This document shows positions 46,364 to 54,286 of a DNA stretch of 64,000 nucleotides, piece after piece. The stretch's first letter is position 1. Each line of letters starts with the position of its first letter. The notes under the pieces were generated by a model. It searched no databases. It had not been told where the DNA came from and saw only the letters and a program-made list of their open reading frames with translations. Origin of the DNA: JBBEBE01 sp040882505. Its GTDB lineage: Bacteria > Bacteroidota > Rhodothermia > Balneolales > Balneolaceae. The stretch covers positions 272,951 to 336,950 of the forward strand of contig JBBEBE010000009.1 in NCBI GenBank assembly GCA_040882505.1. The letters are read 5' to 3'. A program made the translations under genes and the position numbers.

Positions 46364-46501
46364 GCGTTTCCCTGTTTGATTCGTATTTATCCAAATGCTT
46401 CCTCGTACCACTCACAACCGGTGGTGAAAAAGCGCTTCTACCAACTCTGCGCACAGAGGTTCATGTACGCAGTATCTCCAAAACCATTACACCATGAATC
46501 G

Positions 46502-47638
46502 TCATGGCTGCACAAACCGGATCCGTGACCCGTCCTTTTCATAACCGACTCCCAACGAGGTTGCCATGACATTCAAAATCTCCGTCAGCTCTGCATATTG
46601 AAATGTACCAGTGTAGGGTACCTGCAAGAGATCCGGGTCCTCCACATCAATCTCCAGGTCAAATCGGCGCTCGAGATCCTGTACGACTCGACCGAACGGT
46701 TTGTTGTCAAAATGAATCCCGCCGGTTGTCCACAAGAATTGCTCCTGTACCTCCATCGGATTGGGCTCGGCGGGAGACCCTCCGCGGGCCACGCGCGTCA
46801 TCAGCCCCTCAGTCAAAAGAACTCTCGAACGCCCGTCTCCACTATCAGAACCAGACTGAACGGCCACCTTCCCCTCCCGGACGGCCACCTGCACATCCAC
46901 ATCCTCTTTCCATCCGCGAACATTGAACTCGGTACCCAGCACTTCGATCTCGATATCCTGTGATCGAACCACAAAAGGATGTTCCGGGTCGTGAGCCACA
47001 TCGAAATAGGCTTCACCTTCCAGCCACACCTCTCTATGATCTCCTTCAAAAGATTGAGGGAAGCGAATGGAGCTGGCCGAATTCAGAATCACGCGGGTTC
47101 CATCCGAGAATGTGACACGTGCTTTCTCGCCATTCTCCGTCTCCAGCACCTGCAAAACATTGAAAGACTGTTGCCGACCCCGATCCTCTTGCTCCTCGAA
47201 CGCCATCTGTTGAACCACAAACAGTCCGGCAAAAAGAGAGAGGAGAGCCAATGCTGCGACTTTGAGACCTACGGAGATCCACCGGCTTCGACGTGATCGC
47301 GACGGGTATTGTCGGGAGGGAATTGAAGAAGCCTGATCCAACCGGTAGTGGAGTTGCTCCCTGGCTTTGTCCAGATCGACCTCTACTTCCGGGGCTTCGG
47401 CTCTTTGCCAAATCGCTTCGACTTGACGAACCACCTCTTCAAATTCAGCTGATGTCTGCATTCGAGTGCGCAGTTCGCGCAACTCCTCCGGGGTGGAACG
47501 CCCCGAAACACATCGTTGAATCAACTCCCAATCCTGTTCGCGCAATTCCAATGAAATCTGAACTTGTTTCCGTTCGCTGTTACGTCGTTTGCACCTCCGA
47601 AGAGTAATGGAAGGTGCCCTCGATCGTACATGTAACAA
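46502..47638 (-). CDS. FecR-family anti-sigma factor
   Basis: This 378-residue protein has an N-terminal sigma-binding region, one transmembrane helix (VALALLSLFAGLFVVQQM), a FecR domain (TFSDGTRVILNSASSIRFPQ, VWLEGEAYFDVAHDPEHPFV) and a C-terminal STN-like domain (FGRVVQDLERRFDLEIDVED). It would hold the cognate ECF sigma at the membrane until SusC reports substrate. The N-terminus is uncertain; the ATG at 47638 adds basic residues before the usual start. It lies 38 bp downstream of the sigma gene. Confidence 0.93.
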   Translation of the reverse strand: MLHVRSRAPSITLRRCKRRNSERKQVQISLELREQDWELIQRCVSGRSTPEELRELRTRMQTSAEFEEVVRQVEAIWQRAEAPEVEVDLDKAREQLHYRLDQASSIPSRQYPSRSRRSRWISVGLKVAALALLSLFAGLFVVQQMAFEEQEDRGRQQSFNVLQVLETENGEKARVTFSDGTRVILNSASSIRFPQSFEGDHREVWLEGEAYFDVAHDPEHPFVVRSQDIEIEVLGTEFNVRGWKEDVDVQVAVREGKVAVQSGSDSGDGRSRVLLTEGLMTRVARGGSPAEPNPMEVQEQFLWTTGGIHFDNKPFGRVVQDLERRFDLEIDVEDPDLLQVPYTGTFQYAELTEILNVMATSLGVGYEKDGSRIRFVQP

Positions 47639-47676
47639 CCGAATTAGACGAGACCCCTCAATTTTCTTGAAAAAAT

Positions 47677-48282
47677 TTACCCGACCAAAAGAGCAATCAA
47701 CGCAACAGAGAGAAGAGCAGAGAGTTGCGACCGTAGATTCTTCAATGTTCGAGTCATTCGGGATTCCACGGTTTTTACGGAAACACCCAGCACATGCGCA
47801 ATTTCCTCGTAGGTGAGCCCCTCGTATCGATGGAGAGTGAACGTCATTCTGCTCTTCTCCGGCAATTCCAGGATCGCCTGTCGAATCGCTTCTTTCAGAT
47901 CATTGTCAGATTGTGAACCGTCCAACGTATGCTCGGGCTGAACCGACACGGATACATTTGTTCGCATCCATTCGTCGTCATATGCTTCGCGCACTTTCAG
48001 ATGCTTCAAATGGTTGAGTGCCAGCCGCCGGACCGTTGTATACAGCCACGCCCGAATGGAGTCCGAATGGGAGAGCGATGCTCTGTGCTCCCACAATTTT
48101 ACAAAGGCCTCCTGTGCCAACTCCTCGGCAATGGCAGATGAGTGTACATACCCACAGGCAAACCGTACCAGCGACGTGTAGTAATGAGTAAAGAGTTCAT
48201 CCACGACACGTCGATCCTCTTCACGACTTGTGCCAAATACCGGAACCTTGCTCGGGTCTCTGCGTACGGGATGTGATTTCAT
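47677..48282 (-). CDS. ECF-family RNA polymerase sigma factor
   Basis: This 201-residue protein has region 2 (AEELAQEAFVKLWEHRASLS, SIRAWLYTTVRRLALNHLK) and region 4 (LTYEEIAHVLGVSVKTVESR), typical of the Bacteroidota SusC-linked sigma factors. It should direct transcription of the FecR/SusC/SusD locus. The GGGAG ribosome-binding site (48297-48301) is paired inside a small hairpin (48297-48310). A perfect palindrome lies further upstream at 48351-48362. Confidence 0.95.
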   Translation of the reverse strand: MKSHPVRRDPSKVPVFGTSREEDRRVVDELFTHYYTSLVRFACGYVHSSAIAEELAQEAFVKLWEHRASLSHSDSIRAWLYTTVRRLALNHLKHLKVREAYDDEWMRTNVSVSVQPEHTLDGSQSDNDLKEAIRQAILELPEKSRMTFTLHRYEGLTYEEIAHVLGVSVKTVESRMTRTLKNLRSQLSALLSVALIALLVG

Positions 48283-48296
48283 GCAAACGAGAGCAA

Positions 48297-48310
48297 CTCC
48301 CTTCCGGGAG
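48297..48310 (-). promoter_or_regulatory. Hairpin that would pair the sigma gene ribosome-binding site
   Basis: On the minus strand CTCCC and GGGAG form a five-base-pair stem with a four-base loop, 15 bases before the sigma factor start. The downstream arm is the likely Shine-Dalgarno, so the hairpin could limit translation. The stem is short. Confidence 0.3.
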
Positions 48311-48350
48311 CCAACCTTGTCACTGTTTGATTTTTCACTCGGACATCCAT

Positions 48351-48362
48351 TTTACCGGTAAA
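48351..48362. promoter_or_regulatory. Perfect 12-bp palindrome upstream of the sigma factor gene
   Basis: TTTACCGGTAAA is its own reverse complement and lies about 70 bases upstream of the sigma start, in the gap after the sensor kinase stop. It could be an operator for a regulator of the SusCD locus. Confidence 0.35.
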
Positions 48363-48390
48363 TAAAGAAGTTAGAGATGGATTCCCAACC

Positions 48391-50133
48391 CTACAACTGA
48401 CTGAAAGCCATATTCCCGACCGTGCCCCGTTTGTCGGCCAGCTCAAAGGAGATGGAAAGGAGAGATTCCTCCGCTTCACGAGATCGATCCATTCGGGCAT
48501 TGAGTTGAAGCAGTAAAACCCGAATCAGAGGAGATTCCTTGTCACCGGCGAGACTGTCCGGGTCCCAGGGGCAGTGAACATGCAGGTCCGTCTGCATGGT
48601 TTCACCGTCGAGATGAACGTGAACCCGGATGCACGACCCGGACGGAAGACCCGTTCGGAACAGAGACCCCATCAACTCATTCATCAACAGTGCATAGGTA
48701 AGCGCTTGATTCACATTGATCAAAATTTCGTCCACCTCCTGCTCAATTTTCCCCTCTTCCGCCTCCAGGTCGCGTTGAGCAAACGTGAGGATGCCGGGTA
48801 GAAACTCGGTCAATCGAACCCGGTTCAGGTCATCCGATTGATACATGATCTCGTGAACAGCGGCCATCGATTTGACCCGACGTTGCGTTTTGGCCAACAC
48901 CTCCCTGGCTTCAGGAGAAGAGCTCTCTCCCTGTTCGAGATCCATCAGAGCCGACATGACGGCCAGATTATTCTTGACACGATGGTGCACTTCTGCAAAC
49001 AGACGCTCCTTCTGCCGCGAGATCACCTCGTTCTTTTCGTTAAGTTTGCTCCTGGTTCGATCGAGTGAATTGTGACTCCGGACCAGCAACAGTGTCAACG
49101 CCAGAATAATCAGAAATCCGACCAGCATCGCATTGCGGGTCCTCTGAATTTCCGATGCAAAATCGTCCTCCGGGATCAGAATGGCATACAATAGCTCCTG
49201 AGAAGCCGAAATCGGGTAGCTCTCCAAGAGTCCCCACCACGTCTCCCCGTTACTCTTGAATGACATGGCTCGTCCGACCGGTCCGGATACCAGAGAGACC
49301 AATGGAAGAGAGCCAAACTCCTCCGGCGTCGAAAGAAGTGAGTCCATTGCAGATTCATTGCCAATGGAGGCGGCATTTGCCGAACGTCCGATGATCTCCC
49401 GATGGGTCCGGGTCAAAATGAAAATCTGGTTGTTCTCGGTAATCGAGAGTCCCTGAGAAAAAAGAGTAATGTCCTTCAGCGTCACATCGAGTGCCAGCAG
49501 CCGGTCCGGTTCGGTACCGGTTGCCGATGCCCACCGAAGAGACGCGGTCACTCCCAACTCCCGGTTCGTTGAATACTGATAGGGTTCCGTCCAGTAGAGC
49601 TCGTCTTCCCCCGCCTGCATGGCTCCGAGATACCAAGGCCGATCTCGCGGATCCGTTTCAAGAGGGCTCTCCCACTGACCCCGTGCAGACATCCCTGCAT
49701 CACCGTCCCACTCCCGCCACCGCTCCACATCGCCCCAAACGTCCACGGATACCTCGCGGGTACGGGTAAGCCAAGTCGGCCGTTCAGGATGGGGGAGTAT
49801 GTCCAATTCATACCCGCTCCCGTCGGCCAATCCAACAGACGAGAGCTGCGGATACTGCTCGATGAGCGGAATGAAATACCGGTTCAGATCCTGCACGTCC
49901 ATATCGTCAAACAGACCCATGGTGCTCTGCCCCTCAAGCGACCGGATCAGCTGCTCGACCGGAACAAAAAACTGATCCAACTCGGTCTGAATCTGCATCG
50001 AGGATTGATCGATGATCTGATTGGCAAAATGACTCTTGGTCGTCTCCAGTGCATAGAGGATGTACCCCATCACGAGTATGGACACTCCGGCAAATCCAAT
50101 CGCCAAATACTTGGTAAGCTCTCCTGAATGCAC
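48391..50133 (-). CDS. dCache sensor kinase (HisKA_2) with degenerate ATPase domain
   Basis: This 580-residue protein has a transmembrane helix (YLAIGFAGVSILVMGYILYA), a periplasmic dCache-like sensor at about 40-320 (DPRDRPWYLGAMQ), a second helix near 335 and a HisKA_2 block with His383 in EVHHRVKNNLAVMSAL. The ATPase domain is eroded: the N-box asparagine position is Ser490 (NELMGSLF), and the G-box aspartate-glycine motif is replaced by CPWDPDS. It may be a pseudokinase that acts as a phosphatase or an interaction partner. No response regulator is adjacent. It lies between the sigma and Usp genes, all on the minus strand. Confidence 0.8.
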   Translation of the reverse strand: MHSGELTKYLAIGFAGVSILVMGYILYALETTKSHFANQIIDQSSMQIQTELDQFFVPVEQLIRSLEGQSTMGLFDDMDVQDLNRYFIPLIEQYPQLSSVGLADGSGYELDILPHPERPTWLTRTREVSVDVWGDVERWREWDGDAGMSARGQWESPLETDPRDRPWYLGAMQAGEDELYWTEPYQYSTNRELGVTASLRWASATGTEPDRLLALDVTLKDITLFSQGLSITENNQIFILTRTHREIIGRSANAASIGNESAMDSLLSTPEEFGSLPLVSLVSGPVGRAMSFKSNGETWWGLLESYPISASQELLYAILIPEDDFASEIQRTRNAMLVGFLIILALTLLLVRSHNSLDRTRSKLNEKNEVISRQKERLFAEVHHRVKNNLAVMSALMDLEQGESSSPEAREVLAKTQRRVKSMAAVHEIMYQSDDLNRVRLTEFLPGILTFAQRDLEAEEGKIEQEVDEILINVNQALTYALLMNELMGSLFRTGLPSGSCIRVHVHLDGETMQTDLHVHCPWDPDSLAGDKESPLIRVLLLQLNARMDRSREAEESLLSISFELADKRGTVGNMAFSQL

Positions 50134-50239
50134 GACTCTGACCCCCAGAGATAGTCTTTTGTGAACGACAATCTCAAGAGAGTCGGGACGCCGAGCTGTT
50201 ACACAATAACCGCCCGGTTTGAATTAGATCATTTTAACG

Positions 50240-51154
50240 CTAAAGAGATCCCTCTTCAAACAGTCGACGCAACATCGTGCGTTGAACCGACTTGTCCTTC
50301 TGTACGAGCAACGGAATGCCGAATGCATAATCGACCATCTTGTCGGTTACATCCTGACGGATAATCCGGCTCAGTTTTTTTGTTTTGGTACCGATCACGA
50401 TCAGATCGGCCTGTTCCCGTATGGCCACATCATATATGGCGCGGGGAATCTTCCCCTCTTTGAGGAGCGTCAACTCCAACCGAACTCCTTTCGGGACATC
50501 GTATTGATCGAGGAACTCGTCACGCTTCCTCTCGACTTCGGAAACCAGTTCTTTTCTCTCCTTGTCGGAAAAGGCGTACGGGAAGAATTTTGCTTTGTAG
50601 CGATAGACATGCTGGGCTGTAACCTCGTCTGCAGATCCGATCCAGAGACAAGCCGTATCGATTGCCTTCGCAGAAGCTTCCGAAAAGTCCACCCCGACAA
50701 GCGCTCGTTCCAGCTGATACCGACTGGTCTCGGGGACAAAGAGAGTCGAACAAGGGATATACTTCACTATCCGACGAGGGACAATCCCTTCACCGTCATA
50801 CCCCACCTTCTGTCCGACAAACAGCAGATCCGGGTCCTGTTTTCTCACACGATCAATAATCTGATCGGTCGGATACCCTTCGGCAATGTCCACGCGGGTC
50901 TCTACCCCCGTTCCGTCAAAAACCTTCGACACACGGCCCTCGATCTCGTTGCGGAGAATCGCCTTGAGGTCTTCGAAGCTCTTGACTTCGGGATACGCCT
51001 CCACCATCTCCCGAGCCACATACCCGGACTGTACCACATGCAGAAACGTGATCACGCTCGGCTTGTACGCCTCGCTCAAAAAGTGACTGTACCCAATCAG
51101 GACCTCATCCATCTGACTGAGATCCAGACACACCATCCATTTCGAATTATTCAT
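50240..51154 (-). CDS. Tandem universal stress protein coupled to a BCCT transporter
   Basis: This 304-residue protein has two Usp domains of about 145 residues; the second has ALVGVDFSEASAKAIDTACL and VIGTKTKKLSRIIRQDVTDK-like ATP-binding regions, the first a less typical FVGQKVGYDGEGIVP. It starts with ATGA overlap with the BCCT stop, so it is translationally coupled to the transporter. A regulatory role on osmolyte uptake or stress response is plausible but inferred. Confidence 0.85.
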   Translation of the reverse strand: MNNSKWMVCLDLSQMDEVLIGYSHFLSEAYKPSVITFLHVVQSGYVAREMVEAYPEVKSFEDLKAILRNEIEGRVSKVFDGTGVETRVDIAEGYPTDQIIDRVRKQDPDLLFVGQKVGYDGEGIVPRRIVKYIPCSTLFVPETSRYQLERALVGVDFSEASAKAIDTACLWIGSADEVTAQHVYRYKAKFFPYAFSDKERKELVSEVERKRDEFLDQYDVPKGVRLELTLLKEGKIPRAIYDVAIREQADLIVIGTKTKKLSRIIRQDVTDKMVDYAFGIPLLVQKDKSVQRTMLRRLFEEGSL

Positions 51155-52782
51155 GACGAACTCCCTTCGCTGTTCTTGATCTGTTTTTGCACGGTATGTT
51201 GAACGAGATCCCGATAGGATTCACGTTCCTTCTTCTCTCTCTTCTCTGTAAGATCCCGGTACTCGCGACTGAGTCCCCGCTGCAGACTGTAACACATGAC
51301 CAGCAGGATCAACACAAAGGGTAAACCCGTACTGATCGCTCCGGCCTGCAGGGCGCCAAGACCTCCTCCCAACAGCAAGACGGCCGCAACGAGCCCCTCG
51401 GTCGTGGCCCAGAAGACGCGTTGGCCAACAGGCGAGTCCAGCTTCCCGCCACTGGTCAAACTGTCAATCACCAGCGATCCGGAGTCGGACGAGGTCACAA
51501 AAAAGCTCAATACCAGCACGATTGCCAGAAACGATGTGATCATGGCCAACGGAAACTGGTCCAGCAGAACAAAGAGCGAGGTGGTCTGATCCGCTTCGAC
51601 GGCGGACGCAATCTCTGCCAGCCCGCTGGTCTCCAGGAAGAGGGCACTCCCGCCAAACCCGCTCATCCAGAGAAAGGTCAGGATGGTCGGAACGATCAGT
51701 ACACCCAGCACGAACTCTTTGACCGTTCGCCCCTTCGATATTCGGGCGATAAACATTCCAACATAGGGAGACCAGGAGATCCACCACGCCCAGTAGAAGA
51801 CCGTCCAGGTATTCATGAAACTCCCGTCCTCGTACATCTGCGTCCACGTCGCATACGACGGGAAGTTCTGAAGGTAGTGCCCGGTGTTCTGAACAAACGA
51901 CCCCAGAATGTAGAGTGTGGGTCCGACGACCAGAATAAAGAGCAGAAAGAGTCCGGCCAGACGTATATTGAACTCGCTCAGCACCTTGACTCCCTTGTCA
52001 ATTCCCAGCACAACCGAGACGGTCGCAATCACGGTTACACCGGCAATAATAAACACCTGCAGCCAGACCGTATTCTCAATCCCGAATACATACTCCATTC
52101 CGGCACCGGCCTGCGCCGCCCCCAGTCCCAACGATGTCGCCAACCCGAACAGAGTGGCCAAAACCGCCAAAATATCGACCACGTCGCCCATCCAGCCGTT
52201 GATCCGATCCCCGAGCAACGGATAAAACACCGACCGGAATGAGAGAGGAAGGCCCCGGTTGAATGCAAAAAAGGCGAGTGCGAGTGCAACAATGGCATAC
52301 ACGGCCCACGCGTGGACTCCCCAGTGCAGAAACGTAATCCCCATGGCATCCCGTACAGCATCCGTAGACCCGGCTTCGGCGTGCGGTGGATAGAGCAAAT
52401 GCCACATCGGCTCGGCCACGGCAAAAAACATGAGACCGATTCCCATTCCGGCACTGAACAACATGGCGAACCAAGCCATGGTCGTAAACTCCGGCTCGGC
52501 ATCCTGACCTCCCAGACGGATCGTCCCGAACTTGCTGAAAGCGAAGTAGAAGACAAAACCGATAAAAAGGTTGACCGACAAGACAAAGAGCCAGCTAAAC
52601 GAATCGGTGATTCCCACCCGGACCGCGTTGAACGCCTCTTCGGCCGCATCCCCGGCAATGAGTGTCGAAATGATCAGTAGTGCAATCAGTACCGTCGACG
52701 GCCAAAAAACCGGGCCGTGAATATCGAAGAGCTTATTGGAGCGTCCCTTCGATTCATTGGGTTGATGTTCGTGGTTTGCCAT
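51151..52782 (-). CDS. BCCT-family betaine/choline/carnitine transporter
   Basis: This 543-residue protein has 12 helices and the BCCT signatures FSAGMGIGLMFFAVAEPMWH (Na+-type GMGIG), WAWWISWSPYVGMFIARISK with the aromatic W-rich box, and FFVTSSDSGSLVIDSLTSGG. It should import glycine betaine, choline or a related osmolyte with Na+. The ATG at 52782 was chosen; an earlier Met (52803) would add a short tail. Its stop overlaps the Usp start, and an outer-membrane barrel follows upstream on the same strand. This fits a saline habitat. Confidence 0.93.
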   Translation of the reverse strand: MANHEHQPNESKGRSNKLFDIHGPVFWPSTVLIALLIISTLIAGDAAEEAFNAVRVGITDSFSWLFVLSVNLFIGFVFYFAFSKFGTIRLGGQDAEPEFTTMAWFAMLFSAGMGIGLMFFAVAEPMWHLLYPPHAEAGSTDAVRDAMGITFLHWGVHAWAVYAIVALALAFFAFNRGLPLSFRSVFYPLLGDRINGWMGDVVDILAVLATLFGLATSLGLGAAQAGAGMEYVFGIENTVWLQVFIIAGVTVIATVSVVLGIDKGVKVLSEFNIRLAGLFLLFILVVGPTLYILGSFVQNTGHYLQNFPSYATWTQMYEDGSFMNTWTVFYWAWWISWSPYVGMFIARISKGRTVKEFVLGVLIVPTILTFLWMSGFGGSALFLETSGLAEIASAVEADQTTSLFVLLDQFPLAMITSFLAIVLVLSFFVTSSDSGSLVIDSLTSGGKLDSPVGQRVFWATTEGLVAAVLLLGGGLGALQAGAISTGLPFVLILLVMCYSLQRGLSREYRDLTEKREKKERESYRDLVQHTVQKQIKNSEGSSS

Positions 52783-52848
52783 CCTCTTCCTCGTTGAATT
52801 CAAATTTCACGCGATTCTCGGGTTGAACCCGGTCGGGTTCGGCCCGAA

Positions 52849-54066
52849 TCAGAAGTAGTAGCCAATGTTGATGTTGAACCGCGTATTCATGCGGGCTCCA
52901 CTCACCCCGCGATCCAGTCCGCTCCCGAAGGAACCATTGAGCCAGGGGTGGTTGACCCCTGATGCGATATCGAAGTAAGCGTAGATGTTTCCAACCGTGG
53001 CCAGTACACCCAGAACGTTCTGGTGACTGGTTTCAAATCCGCTCTCCCGCTTGTCAAAGTAGGAATAGTTGTTGTAGAACTGCAGATTGGAAAGCGGTCC
53101 GGCGTTCACATCCAGGGAGTAGGCCAACCCGATGGATGCGATGGACAGGTCGGTGGCTACCGGGTAGGCATCTCCGTAGGCCGCCATGTAGACGTAATCC
53201 ACTCCATTGCCCAAATCGTCGACCACATCGTGCGAGAGCCAGCTGTACTGAGCCAACAAATTCCAGTTCCCGTACGTCACATTGGTATGCAGTGCCCACG
53301 CCGTCCGGTTTCCCGTTTCGTCTGCGGCGCTGTTGTAGATTCCGCCATACTGCAGGGATCCACCGATGTTGGTCTCCCCACCGGCGTGCCCCAGGGTGTA
53401 GGTCGATCGCAGATTAAACTGATTCTTCTCCTGATTGGACTGACCGGTTTCGTTTGGCCCCAACACCCCTCCCCACGGCTGAGACGAGGTAACCGGAATG
53501 ATGTCGTACGAGTACCGCCCCGGACCGCCGATCCCATACGAGCCGATGCCGTGCGCAGGTCCTCCGGGCTCGGGTTGGATGAAATAGGCGACCATCAAAT
53601 CCCAATTCTCCCGGGTATGGATCAGCTTGAACCCGGTGTCGTGATCATCCTCGAGCCCCACATAGTACGCCCCCTGAAACCACCAGTTGTGCGAATTGTA
53701 GGGAAGGTTTCCGAACGGAACCTGCGTCACACCGACCTGTAGTTCGGTCCGGTCCGACAGCATGTAATCGATCCATCCCTGCTTGAGAAAGTGGGTGTTG
53801 AAGGTCGGGTAGAATCGGTACTCGAAATTGAGACCGACACCCGAATGCTGCGCGACCACATTGAGCCGCCAGGTATCCATGGTGAACTGCGTATCGTTCG
53901 GGCTGGTCCCGCCGCCATAATCGGTATGATAGAAATTGTAGCGCAGCGCACCTCCAAACTCGACATAATCGTCTTCGGCACTATTCTGAGCCGTAAGAGT
54001 GGCAAAAGAGGTGATCGCGATCAGGATCGCACACAGTCCGGCGATCCTGGCATACAAGTGATTCAT
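52849..54066 (-). CDS. Outer-membrane beta-barrel next to the BCCT gene
   Basis: This 405-residue protein has a signal peptide (CAILIAITSFATLTAQ) and many amphipathic strands such as GGALRYNFYHTDYGG, RLNVVAQHSGVGLNFEYRFY and LAYSLDVNAGPLSNLQFYNN, ending INIGYYF with a terminal aromatic residue as in porins. It resembles a diffusion porin or substrate-specific barrel without a named family. It is the first gene in a run with BCCT and Usp, 66 bp upstream, so it may let osmolytes through the outer membrane. Confidence 0.7.
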   Translation of the reverse strand: MNHLYARIAGLCAILIAITSFATLTAQNSAEDDYVEFGGALRYNFYHTDYGGGTSPNDTQFTMDTWRLNVVAQHSGVGLNFEYRFYPTFNTHFLKQGWIDYMLSDRTELQVGVTQVPFGNLPYNSHNWWFQGAYYVGLEDDHDTGFKLIHTRENWDLMVAYFIQPEPGGPAHGIGSYGIGGPGRYSYDIIPVTSSQPWGGVLGPNETGQSNQEKNQFNLRSTYTLGHAGGETNIGGSLQYGGIYNSAADETGNRTAWALHTNVTYGNWNLLAQYSWLSHDVVDDLGNGVDYVYMAAYGDAYPVATDLSIASIGLAYSLDVNAGPLSNLQFYNNYSYFDKRESGFETSHQNVLGVLATVGNIYAYFDIASGVNHPWLNGSFGSGLDRGVSGARMNTRFNINIGYYF

Positions 54067-54286
54067 TCCCGTCCCCGTCATTTTTTGAGTTGTTGTTGAT
54101 CACCCATCCGGGCGCTCAATCTAATCTCTTTGTCGATGGATGGATGCTGACAAACGCAAGCTGCCGTTCAGGGTCCGGCGTTCTGTCCCGGCATCAGAAC
54201 GACAGCCACCCTAACCAACTGAAATACGAAAGGAATGTCAAATCACTCAATAAACATCCGAATTACCAAGTCGAGAACCACCCATC

